The notes below the pieces were generated by a model. It saw only the letters and a program-made list of their open reading frames with translations. It did no database searches and was not told the origin of the DNA. A stretch of 64,000 nt of DNA from NCBI RefSeq assembly GCF_000767465.1, contig NZ_CP009291.1, positions 2,125,501 to 2,189,500 on the forward strand, written 5' to 3'. Origin of the DNA: Novosphingobium pentaromativorans US6-1. Its GTDB lineage: Bacteria > Pseudomonadota > Alphaproteobacteria > Sphingomonadales > Sphingomonadaceae. Made by a program: the position numbers and the translations under genes. Of this stretch, positions 54,318 to 62,310 are shown piece by piece; the first letter of the stretch is position 1; each line of letters opens with the position of its first letter.

Positions 54318-55253
54318 TCAGTCGAAAAGGCTGGAAACCGAGCTTTCGTCGGCGATACGGCGAATCGCCTCGCCGATCAGCGGTGCGATGGTCAGGATCC
54401 GGATGCGATCCGATTCGCGCGCGGCATCGGTGGCCTGGATCGAATCGGTGATCACCAGTTCCTTGAGCGCCGAATTGTTCACGCGCGAAACCGCTGCGCC
54501 CGAAAGCACGCCGTGGGTGATGTAGGCAGTGACGCTGACTGCGCCCTCGTCCATCAGCGCCTGCGCGGCATTGCACAGGGTCCCGCCCGAATCGATGATG
54601 TCGTCGATCAGGATGCAGGCGCGGCCCTTGACGTCGCCGATGATATTCATGACCTCGGACTGCCCCGGGCGGTCGCGGCGCTTGTCGACGATGGCCAGCG
54701 GCGCATTGTCGAGACGCTTGGCCAGCGCGCGGGCGCGGACCACGCCGCCGACGTCCGGCGAGACCACCATAAGCGACTGGTCGCCGTAGCGGGCCTGGAT
54801 ATCGGCCGCCATGACCGGCGCTGCAAAGAGGTTGTCGGTCGGGATATCGAAGAAGCCCTGGATCTGCCCGGCGTGCAGATCGACCGAGAGAACGCGGTCG
54901 GCCCCGGCCTCGGTGATCAGATTGGCAACGAGCTTCGCCGAGATCGGCGTGCGCGGTCCCGGCTTGCGGTCCTGGCGGGCATAGCCGAAGTAGGGAACGA
55001 CCGCCGTGATCCGCTTTGCCGAAGCGCGGCGCAGCGCGTCGATGCCGATCAGCAGTTCCATCAGGTTGTCATTGGCCGGAAAGCTCGTCGGCTGGACGAC
55101 GAAGACGTCCTCGCCGCGCACGTTCTCGTGAATCTCGACGAAGATTTCCTCGTCGGCAAAGCGCCGGACGCTGGCGTCGGTTAGCGGCAACTCGAGATAT
55201 CCCGCGATAGCGCGCGCGAGCGGAAGGTTGCTGTTGCCGGACATGATCTTCAT
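54318..55253 (-). CDS. prs: Ribose-phosphate pyrophosphokinase
   Basis: This 311-residue enzyme makes PRPP, the precursor of nucleotides, histidine and tryptophan. It has [20 protein letters not shown], the flexible loop region, and the PRPP-binding [18 protein letters not shown]. The ATG at 55253 ([17 protein letters not shown]) has GGGGA upstream; a start at 55310 would add 19 unrelated residues. It is a single-gene unit. Confidence 0.97.
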   Translation of the reverse strand: MKIMSGNSNLPLARAIAGYLELPLTDASVRRFADEEIFVEIHENVRGEDVFVVQPTSFPANDNLMELLIGIDALRRASAKRITAVVPYFGYARQDRKPGPRTPISAKLVANLITEAGADRVLSVDLHAGQIQGFFDIPTDNLFAAPVMAADIQARYGDQSLMVVSPDVGGVVRARALAKRLDNAPLAIVDKRRDRPGQSEVMNIIGDVKGRACILIDDIIDSGGTLCNAAQALMDEGAVSVTAYITHGVLSGAAVSRVNNSALKELVITDSIQATDAARESDRIRILTIAPLIGEAIRRIADESSVSSLFD

Positions 55254-55425
55254 CGCGAATCCCCGAGACGGCCGATAGTTTTTGGGCTGATGGCGCAGGC
55301 CTCTAGCCATGCGTCATCCGATTGCAATAGAGCGCGGCAGGTTTTTCTCCCCCGCCACAAGCGGCAAGGCCGGACCCGCACCAACGGACCCGGCCCTAAC
55401 TGCCTGAATCGTCAGGACGACGCGA

Positions 55426-56406
55426 TCAGTGGCGGTGTTCGCCCTTGATCCAGCGCACAGTCCCCGAACTTGCGCGCATGACGACACTTTCGGTCGTCAT
55501 CTTGCCGCCCTTGAGGCGCTTGACGCCATCGAGCAGCGAGCCGCTGGTCACACCGGTCGCCGCGAATATGCAGTCGCCCTTGGCCAGTTCGCCGAGCGTG
55601 TAGATCTTGTTCAGATCCTCGATGCCCCACTTGCGCGCACGGGCCCGCTCATCGTCGTTGCGGAACAGCAGGCGGCCCTGCATCTGCCCGCCCACGCAGC
55701 GAAGCGCAGCGGCGGCCAGAACGCCCTCGGGCGCGCCTCCCGAACCCATGTAAACGTCGATGGTGGTCGTCTCGTCGGTCACCGCGATCACGCCGGCAAC
55801 GTCGCCATCGGGAATGAGCTGGATGCCGCAGCCGATCTCGCGCAGTTCCTCGATCAGGTCCGCATGGCGCGGACGGTCGAGTACGCACACGATGATCTCG
55901 TGCGGATCCACGCCCTTGGCCGCAGCAATCGACTTGATGTTCTCGGTCGGCGTCTTGTCGAGGTCGATCACGCCCTCGGGATAGCCCGGCCCCACGGCCA
56001 GCTTGTCCATGTAGACGTCGGGTGCGTTCAGCAGGCCACCTTCTTCGGCGGCAGCGAGGACGGCCAGCGCGTTCGGTCCGGCCTTGGCCGTGATCGTCGT
56101 GCCTTCCAGCGGATCGAGGGCGATGTCGATCTTCGGCCCCCGATCGGGAGCACCGCCAACCTTCTCGCCGATGAAAAGCATGGGAGCCTCGTCACGCTCC
56201 CCCTCGCCGATCACGACAGTCCCGTCGATATAAAGTTCGTCAAAAGCCTTGCGCATGGCCTCGACGGCGGCATGATCGGCGGCTTTCTCATCACCGCGAC
56301 CAATGAGTTCGGAAGCGGCAATGGCTGCCGCCTCAGTAACGCGCACCATTTCGAGAACGAGGACGCGGTCGAGAACTTTACTTGCAGGAGTTTTCTTGTC
56401 GGACAT
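55426..56406 (-). CDS. glpX: Class II fructose-1,6-bisphosphatase
   Basis: This 326-residue Li-sensitive phosphatase releases phosphate from fructose-1,6-bisphosphate in gluconeogenesis. Motifs are VVIGEGERDEAPMLFIGE, the metal-binding DIALDPLEGTTITAKAGPNA, and YMGSGGAPEGVLAAAAL. The ATG at 56406 (MSDKKTPAS) has GGAG five bases upstream; a GTG two codons earlier is possible. It is next to hom, as in other sphingomonads, with a small plus-strand gene between them. Confidence 0.96.
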   Translation of the reverse strand: MSDKKTPASKVLDRVLVLEMVRVTEAAAIAASELIGRGDEKAADHAAVEAMRKAFDELYIDGTVVIGEGERDEAPMLFIGEKVGGAPDRGPKIDIALDPLEGTTITAKAGPNALAVLAAAEEGGLLNAPDVYMDKLAVGPGYPEGVIDLDKTPTENIKSIAAAKGVDPHEIIVCVLDRPRHADLIEELREIGCGIQLIPDGDVAGVIAVTDETTTIDVYMGSGGAPEGVLAAAALRCVGGQMQGRLLFRNDDERARARKWGIEDLNKIYTLGELAKGDCIFAATGVTSGSLLDGVKRLKGGKMTTESVVMRASSGTVRWIKGEHRH

Positions 56407-56460
56407 GTTCACTCCGGATTAATCCGAGGAGGAAAGGTTCGGACCGCTTAGACAGAGGAA

Positions 56461-56895
56461 TTGAAATTGTCGAGAAGGTGGCCGTTCGTTTTCGCGCTTA
56501 TTGCATTCGCTCCAGTCCCGACAATTGCACAGGTGAGCGAAGCCGACCGAGAATTAGCGGAAAAGATGATGGCGCGCGGTCGCGTAACGCCCGACAAGTT
56601 GACCAATCGCTGTTCGACGCCCGAGCGTCGCGGCGACATCGTCGTCTGCGCACCCAAGCAGGACGAATTCCGCATGCCGTCGACGGCCGACAGCGATCCC
56701 AATTCGAAGGAAGCGCTGGACGACGGCCAGCTTCGCGCGCCCGACGTTGCCGGAAACGGCATCTTCAAGGGCAAGGCGACGATGGGTTTCGGCAGCGTCA
56801 CCCGCCCTTACATCATCGATCTCTCGTCGATCCCCCAAGCGCCGGAAGGCTCGGACGCCGACAAGATCGCCAAGGGCGAGATGCGCGCCGACTGA
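56461..56895 (+). CDS. Secreted hypothetical protein
   Basis: This protein of about 142-144 residues has a signal peptide (WPFVFALIAFAPVPTIAQ) and no domain I recognise. The mature part has two cysteines (NRCSTPERRGDIVVCAP) that could form a disulfide. It begins with TTG at 56461 or, more likely, TTG at 56467, which has GAGGAA six bases upstream. It is divergent from glpX across 54 bases and convergent with hom. Such proteins are common in sphingomonads, without known function. Confidence 0.72.
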   Translation: MKLSRRWPFVFALIAFAPVPTIAQVSEADRELAEKMMARGRVTPDKLTNRCSTPERRGDIVVCAPKQDEFRMPSTADSDPNSKEALDDGQLRAPDVAGNGIFKGKATMGFGSVTRPYIIDLSSIPQAPEGSDADKIAKGEMRAD

Positions 56896-56955
56896 CGGCG
56901 GCAGACGGGAGCCTGGTGCGAGGAAACCTCCCCCGCGCTTGACCTCACCGCGCCA

Positions 56956-58263
56956 TCAGTTGGCGATGATCTGCATGACCAGCGGCTGCGCGGCCAGGTT
57001 GTCCGAGCCATCCAGAATGCGCATGGCCTCGGTAACGGCCGATTCCGGCCCCTCGTGCGTGACCACGGCGATGATGACTTCGCCGGCATCGTCCGAAGGC
57101 GCCTTCTGGATCAGGCTCTCGATCGAGACGCCGGCATCGCGCATGGCTGCGGTGATCTCGGCAAGCACGCCCGGACGGTCGTGGACGATGAAGCGCAGGT
57201 AGGAACGGCCGAACCGATGGCCGGTCGGTGCCGGCGCAATGTCCTCGAGCTCGCTTGCGGGCATCGAGAAGGCCGCTCCCTTTTCGCCGCGGGCGATGTC
57301 GATGATGTCCGCAACCACGGCGCTGGCGGTCGGTCCGTCACCGGCACCGGCACCCTGGAACAGGAGGCGGCCCATGAAATTGCCTTCGGCGACGACCGCA
57401 TTGGTCGCACCGTCGACATGCGCGAGCGGATGATCGATCGGGACAAGATGCGGCCGCACGCGCTGGAACAGGCCCACACCGCCATCGAGGCGATCGATCT
57501 CGGCCATCCCGATCAGGCGAATGACGTAGCCCAGCGAACGGGCCTGCTCGATGTCCGCAGCCTTGACCGGCGAAACGCCCATGGTCTCGACGGCGTCGAA
57601 GCGCAGGCGGGAACCGAAGGCAATCGCAGCAAGGATCGACAGCTTGTGCGCGGCGTCGATGCCCTCGATGTCGAAGGTCGGGTCCGCTTCCGCATAGCCC
57701 AGACGCTGTGCTTCCTCGAGAACATCGGTGAAATCGCGGCCGGTATCCTCCATCGTGGAGAGGATGTAATTGCAGGTGCCGTTGAGAATCCCGTAGACGC
57801 GCTCGATCTTGTTCGCGGCGGCGCCTTCGCTCAGACCCTTGATGACCGGGATGCCGCCGGCAACCGCGGCTTCGAACTTCAGGGCCACGCCGGCGGATTC
57901 GGCAGCCGAGGCCAGTTCCAGTCCGTGATGGGCGATCATCGCCTTGTTGGCGGTAACCAGCCCCTTGCCATTGCCAATCGCCTTGCGCGCGAGCGACAGG
58001 GCAGGTCCATCCGAGCCGCCGACCAGTTCGACGACGACATCGACATCCTCGCGGGCGGCAAGCGCTGCCGGATCGTCTTCCCAGGTGTACTGCGTCAGGT
58101 CGACGCCGCGATCCTTGGTGCGGTCGCGCGCGCTTACCGCGGCGATCCGAATCGGACGCCCCGCACGGCGGGCAATCAGCTCCGCGTTGGTCTCGATGAG
58201 ACGGACGACACCGGTACCGACGGTACCCAGACCTGCGAGTGCGATATTGAGCGGTTCTACCAT
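56956..58263 (-). CDS. hom: Homoserine dehydrogenase
   Basis: This 435-residue enzyme reduces aspartate semialdehyde to homoserine for threonine and methionine synthesis. It has the Rossmann motif IALAGLGTVGTGVVRLIE, the catalytic-domain segment LNGTCNYILSTMED with AEADPTFDIEGIDAAHK, and a C-terminal ACT domain (about 350-435) that allows threonine feedback. Length is typical of the ACT-bearing form. Confidence 0.97.
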   Translation of the reverse strand: MVEPLNIALAGLGTVGTGVVRLIETNAELIARRAGRPIRIAAVSARDRTKDRGVDLTQYTWEDDPAALAAREDVDVVVELVGGSDGPALSLARKAIGNGKGLVTANKAMIAHHGLELASAAESAGVALKFEAAVAGGIPVIKGLSEGAAANKIERVYGILNGTCNYILSTMEDTGRDFTDVLEEAQRLGYAEADPTFDIEGIDAAHKLSILAAIAFGSRLRFDAVETMGVSPVKAADIEQARSLGYVIRLIGMAEIDRLDGGVGLFQRVRPHLVPIDHPLAHVDGATNAVVAEGNFMGRLLFQGAGAGDGPTASAVVADIIDIARGEKGAAFSMPASELEDIAPAPTGHRFGRSYLRFIVHDRPGVLAEITAAMRDAGVSIESLIQKAPSDDAGEVIIAVVTHEGPESAVTEAMRILDGSDNLAAQPLVMQIIAN

Positions 58264-58388
58264 GGACTTCCCTTTCGGGAGCGCGCCCTAGGCGACGCCG
58301 GACGGAATTGCCAGTACCTTCCCGCGCCGACACCCAATCTTGCCGCAGAACTACTGCGCCAACGCCGCTGTCCTCACGGTGCCGCCCC

Positions 58389-59243
58389 TCAGACGCCCTG
58401 CCCAAGCGTCCGGCGGCAAACGCCCAGTTCACCCAGCACCATGCGATAATCGGACTCTGCCTGTCGCCGCGCCGCGAAGCCTTCCGAAACGTTGGCCTTG
58501 GGCGGCAGGGCATTGGGCAGGAAGCAGGCCAGGCGATACCATTCGAGCGTGTCGCGCCTTGGCGGATTGCCGACATCGGCGATGAGTTCCGAGAAGGACG
58601 CGCCCCAGATCGGCGGCCGCCCCGGCTCATGGCGCACGGTGATCGACGCCGCCGAGCCATCCTTAGTCGACAGGAAGATCTGCGTCTCGCCTTGCCCCGC
58701 CAGCGTTCCGGGCACGTAGAGGATCTCACGAACCCCGGTCACTTTCGCCGGCGCGTCGGGCGAGACGAGGGCCTGCAGCACGCGGCGTACTTCGGCATCG
58801 GCTTCGGGCGTCCACAGCTGCTGCGCTTCGGGCGAGACGAGCTGTATTTCTCCCGGGCGCCCCTTTACCGCACGTGCGAAGAGAAGAACCTCCTGCTTCT
58901 TGAGATTGGGTGCCTTGCCGCGCGCGTCGAGCGGCAGGTCGACAAGGTAGGCAACCGATTCGCCCAGCGGCGTGGATCCCGTGAGCAGGGCCTTGGTGTC
59001 GGCCTGCACATAGAAGCGTGCCATGCCCTGCTTAAGCCCGGGAGACCTCTCGTCAGCCACCCGCACCAACTTTCGAATCTGTGCATGGATCACCAGTCCT
59101 GACGAATCGGCCAGGTCTGCGATGTCGGCGTAAGTTACCCCGGCCGAAGCCGCCGTGCCTTCCTGAGCCCGTGCTGGAACGGCCTGCGCAAAGAGCACTA
59201 TTCCGGCAAACCCCGCCGCAAGTGAGCGCAATTTCGATGACAT
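58389..59243 (-). CDS. Secreted hypothetical protein, sphingomonad type
   Basis: This 284-residue protein has a signal peptide (LAAGFAGIVLFAQAVPARAQ) and a periplasmic body with no domain I can name. Charged and beta-rich segments alternate; two C-terminal cysteines (RLACFLP, GELGVCRRTL) may pair. The ATG at 59243 has GGAGAT eight bases upstream; an ATG at 59270 would add nine residues. It lies upstream of hom on the same strand, 125 bases away. Confidence 0.75.
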   Translation of the reverse strand: MSSKLRSLAAGFAGIVLFAQAVPARAQEGTAASAGVTYADIADLADSSGLVIHAQIRKLVRVADERSPGLKQGMARFYVQADTKALLTGSTPLGESVAYLVDLPLDARGKAPNLKKQEVLLFARAVKGRPGEIQLVSPEAQQLWTPEADAEVRRVLQALVSPDAPAKVTGVREILYVPGTLAGQGETQIFLSTKDGSAASITVRHEPGRPPIWGASFSELIADVGNPPRRDTLEWYRLACFLPNALPPKANVSEGFAARRQAESDYRMVLGELGVCRRTLGQGV

Positions 59244-59586
59244 GTGACGGTATCTCCGTGGCAAGAGCATTGAGTATAAGCGTGTCGATTGACAGGCCCA
59301 AAGTCGCTTGACGACAATTTCGTCTCAGCCGGGCTGAATTGACGGTTAACCTGTGTCAGGTTCATAAGACATTGCGCAGGGTGGGCTTCGCCGCTAAGGA
59401 AGCTCGCAAAACGGGGCAAAAACACAAAATCGCCCCTCGGCCCGGACCTCCGTCGCATAGTCTACGGGTTAAGGGCTGTCAGCCGTCAGGGTGGGTAATT
59501 TAGGTTTCGTCATGGTTTTCGCAACTGCGAAGGCCATGGTCGCCCTTGGATTCGTCCGGGGCTTGGTAATGGAGTGATGCGTCTGA
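59244..59586. other. Intergenic region upstream of tonB
   Basis: This 343-base region separates a minus-strand hypothetical gene from tonB and must carry both promoters. AT-richer stretches lie at 59325-59370 and 59490-59530. I see no clear iron-box (Fur 19-mer) and no small gene. The tonB ATG has TGGAGTGA about 15 bases upstream. Confidence 0.4.
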
Positions 59587-60240
59587 ATGGCTTACGCTGA
59601 CCAGCAAATGAGCGGTAATAAGATTACCGCGCTTGTCATTGTCGCGCTGATCCACGTCTTCGTCGGCTATGCGCTAGTCACGGGCCTCGCCTACGAGGCG
59701 GCGAAGAAGGTCATCAACAAGGTGACCACCGTGGACATCAAGGAAGATAAACCCAAGGAGGAAGAGCCGCCGCCGCCACCTCCTAAACAGGAAAATGTGC
59801 CGCCGCCGCCCATTGTGGCGCCGCCGCCGCCGATCAACATTGCCCCGGCCCCGCCGCCGGTGCAAACCGTGATCACCCCGCCGCCGCCGCCGCCTGTGGT
59901 CATCCAGACCGCAGCGCCGCCGCCGCCGCCGCCGCCGCCGTCCAAAGCCAAGGGCGCCTCGCCCAAGGGCATGAACAGCTGGGCCGCCCGCATCCAGGCC
60001 AACTATCCGACCCGCGCAGCTCGTGAAGAGCGTGAAGGTCGCGTTGGCGTGCGAGTGACCATCGGCGCGGACGGCAGGGTGTCCTCCTGCTCGGTTACGA
60101 GCTCGAGTGGCAGCCCTGACCTGGACGAAGCAGCATGTGACGGCATGAGCCGCTACGCGCGCTTCAACCCGGCCATCGACACCGCGGGTAATCCGACGAC
60201 GGATACGTATTCGACCGCGATCGTCTACAAGCTCAACTAA
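59587..60240 (+). CDS. tonB: Energy transducer TonB
   Basis: This 217-residue protein links the inner membrane ExbB-ExbD motor to outer-membrane TonB-dependent receptors. It has one N-terminal membrane helix (ALVIVALIHVFVGYALVTG, about 13-32), a long Pro-rich periplasmic spacer (about 60-120) and the C-terminal TonB domain (about 130-217; GRVGVRVTIGADGRVSSCSV). It heads a tonB-exbB-exbD-exbD operon. Confidence 0.95.
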   Translation: MAYADQQMSGNKITALVIVALIHVFVGYALVTGLAYEAAKKVINKVTTVDIKEDKPKEEEPPPPPPKQENVPPPPIVAPPPPINIAPAPPPVQTVITPPPPPPVVIQTAAPPPPPPPPSKAKGASPKGMNSWAARIQANYPTRAAREEREGRVGVRVTIGADGRVSSCSVTSSSGSPDLDEAACDGMSRYARFNPAIDTAGNPTTDTYSTAIVYKLN

Positions 60241-60308
60241 CTCCTGTACGGCAGGGTCCCGTGCGGACCCAGGCCAACTCCTGCATTCTTCTTGAGAGGT
60301 AAAATCGC

Positions 60309-61079
60309 ATGCTTATCGTTGACATCCTCGCCGCTGCCGGCGAAGCCGCCGCGCCTCAGAACAAATTCGGTTTCGCAGAAGCCCTCGAGCAGGGCGGCTT
60401 CATCGCCTATGCGACCGTGATCATTCTCGGCATCATGTCCTTCGGTTCGTTCTACATCCTGTTCACCAAGTGGTTCGAACAGTCGAAGATCCTGCGCCAG
60501 TTCAACACTGTCCGCAGCAGCTTCTGGAAGGCCCCCACCCTGCGTGAAGGCGCCGCCAAGCTCGAAAAGAACAGCGCATGGCGCCAGCTCGTCGACGACG
60601 GCATCGCCGCTGAAGACCAGCACGCCAAGATGACCGATTCGCTCGAAGCCCACGACTGGCTGCACGGCTCGCTCGCTCGCTCGGAATCGACCATCAACGC
60701 CCGTCTCGCTTCGGGTCTGCCGTTCCTCGCCACCGTCGGCGCGACCGCACCGTTCATCGGTCTGTTCGGTACCGTCGTCGGCATCTACCGCGCTCTGATC
60801 GCCATCGGCATCGCCGGTTCGGCCTCGATCGACAAGGTCGCCGGTCCGGTCGGTGAAGCTCTGATCATGACCGCGCTGGGTCTGCTCGTCGCCGTTCCCG
60901 CCGTTCTCGCCTACAACTACCTCCAGAGCCGCAACAAGCGCATCTCGGAAATGCTGACCGGCTTCTCGAACGACGTTCTCGCGAACATCAACTCGAAGGG
61001 CGCCGTCAAGCCCGCCATGGCTGCTGCTCCGGCGAAGGCCGCTCCGGCCAAGCCCGCTGCCGCTCCGGCCAAGTCGTAA
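60309..61079 (+). CDS. exbB: MotA/TolQ/ExbB proton channel protein
   Basis: This 256-residue inner-membrane protein is the proton-channel subunit of the TonB motor. It has three hydrophobic helices (YATVIILGIMSFGSFYILF near 45; about 140-165 with GATAPFIGLFGTVVGIY; and about 185-210 with IMTALGLLVAVPAVLAYN). An Ala/Pro-rich tail (PAKAAPAKPAAAPAKS) follows. It is 68 bases after tonB. Two hairpins follow it, before exbD. Confidence 0.96.
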   Translation: MLIVDILAAAGEAAAPQNKFGFAEALEQGGFIAYATVIILGIMSFGSFYILFTKWFEQSKILRQFNTVRSSFWKAPTLREGAAKLEKNSAWRQLVDDGIAAEDQHAKMTDSLEAHDWLHGSLARSESTINARLASGLPFLATVGATAPFIGLFGTVVGIYRALIAIGIAGSASIDKVAGPVGEALIMTALGLLVAVPAVLAYNYLQSRNKRISEMLTGFSNDVLANINSKGAVKPAMAAAPAKAAPAKPAAAPAKS

Positions 61080-61090
61080 GACGCTAGGAG

Positions 61091-61161
61091 CGCGGCAGGT
61101 ACTCAAGCTGCCGCGTTTTCGGGGCCCAAGGCGACGGAGCGATGCATGCGTGTCCGTCGCC
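61091..61161 (+). terminator. Tandem intercistronic hairpins between exbB and exbD
   Basis: A perfect eight-base stem (CGCGGCAG at 61091-61098 with CTGCCGCG at 61108-61115) is followed by TTTT, and a second nine-base stem (GGCGACGGA at 61130-61138 with TCCGTCGCC at 61153-61161) by TCCCC. The first could act as a partial terminator or a 3'-end stabiliser, giving more ExbB than ExbD. Confidence 0.6.
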
Positions 61162-61194
61162 TCCCCAGGGCAACGCTAGAATTAGGATAAGACT

Positions 61195-61728
61195 ATGGCG
61201 ATATCCACGGGCGGAGGCGGTGCAGACTCACCGATGTCCGACATCAACACGACGCCGCTCGTCGACGTCATGCTGGTGCTTCTGATCATCTTCCTGATCG
61301 CGGTTCCGGTCGCGATCCAGACGATCGAAAAACTGCACATTCCGATCATCAAGTCGGTCGAATCGAAGGACAAGGTCGAGAACCTGCTCCTCACCGTTTC
61401 GACCACCGACGATGGCGGACGCAGCGCTGGTGAACCCGGGTACACGGGTGCGTCGCGCAATGGCGAGTGCCGCGTCTACTTCAACAACATCACACCGGTC
61501 ACTGCGGAAGAACTGCGCGACCGTGCCTTCAAGCGCCTCGACTCGATCGTGAAGCGCGAAGGCGGCGCCGAGGCCCTGATGAAGAATCCGGACCTCATCC
61601 CGCAGGTGCACATCCGCGGCGACGTGAACGCCCCGTGGCGTTGCATTGCCGGTGCGATCTACAACGTCCAGATCTCGGGCTACCCGACGGTCGGGTTCAT
61701 CTCGAACCCCGTCGACCCGAACGCCTGA
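61195..61728 (+). CDS. exbD: ExbD/TolR family biopolymer transport protein, first copy
   Basis: This 177-residue protein has one N-terminal membrane helix with the conserved proton-path Asp (NTTPLVDVMLVLLIIFLIAV, about 20-40) and a periplasmic domain. The periplasmic part is longer than in typical ExbD and contains a Cys pair (ECRVYF, WRCIAG). It is 115 bases after exbB, downstream of two hairpins, and 29 bases before a second exbD. Confidence 0.94.
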   Translation: MAISTGGGGADSPMSDINTTPLVDVMLVLLIIFLIAVPVAIQTIEKLHIPIIKSVESKDKVENLLLTVSTTDDGGRSAGEPGYTGASRNGECRVYFNNITPVTAEELRDRAFKRLDSIVKREGGAEALMKNPDLIPQVHIRGDVNAPWRCIAGAIYNVQISGYPTVGFISNPVDPNA

Positions 61729-61757
61729 CGTTCGTACAGGAACAGGAGTAACACCCC

Positions 61758-62192
61758 ATGGCAATGTCAGGCGGCAAGGATGATGGCGCCCCGATGATGG
61801 AAATGAACACGACGCCGTTGATCGACGTCATGCTCGTGCTCCTCATCATGTTCATCATCACCATCCCGGTTGCGACCCACTCGATCGACATCGATCTGCC
61901 GGTCGCGACTCCCCCGGACTCGACGCCTCCGCCGGTCGACCCGGTCCGCAACAAGGTCGTCCTCACCTCGGACGACAAGATCATGTGGAACGGCAACCAG
62001 ATCGACGGCGCAACCCTGCAGCGCCTGCTCGTGGATACGACCAACATCGATCCCGAGCCGGAACTGCAGTTCCAGCCGGAGCCGCAGGCCAGCTACGATC
62101 TCTCGGCCAAGGTGCTGCAAGTGATCAAGGCTTCGAAGGTTTCGAAGTTCGGCTTCGTCGGCAACGAACAGTACGCTGAATTCGGCAAGTAA
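61758..62192 (+). CDS. exbD: ExbD/TolR family biopolymer transport protein, second copy
   Basis: This 144-residue ExbD paralogue has the conserved membrane segment NTTPLIDVMLVLLIMFIITI and a shorter periplasmic domain with a Pro-rich neck (ATPPDSTPPPVDP). Two ExbD proteins with one ExbB is the usual arrangement in sphingomonads and Caulobacter relatives; the pair may form hetero-dimers inside the ExbB pentamer. Confidence 0.94.
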   Translation: MAMSGGKDDGAPMMEMNTTPLIDVMLVLLIMFIITIPVATHSIDIDLPVATPPDSTPPPVDPVRNKVVLTSDDKIMWNGNQIDGATLQRLLVDTTNIDPEPELQFQPEPQASYDLSAKVLQVIKASKVSKFGFVGNEQYAEFGK

Positions 62193-62224
62193 GTCGAAAC
62201 CGGCGGATCCCTCAAGGATCACGG

Positions 62225-62254
62225 AAAAGGGGCGGAGAAATCCGCCCCTTTTTT
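62225..62254 (+). terminator. Rho-independent terminator of the tonB-exb operon
   Basis: A twelve-base stem (AAAAGGGGCGGA/TCCGCCCCTTTT) closed by a GAAA tetraloop ends in a run of T. It lies about 33 bases after the second exbD. Confidence 0.93.
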
Positions 62255-62310
62255 CATGCGCGCAAGAAACGTCCCGGAATCGGCGACACGCCCATCTATT
62301 CATCCCCCAT

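Noticed and set aside
59760..59945. CCG repeats as a possible repeat element
   Set aside because: They encode the Pro-rich spacer of TonB in frame; not an independent element.
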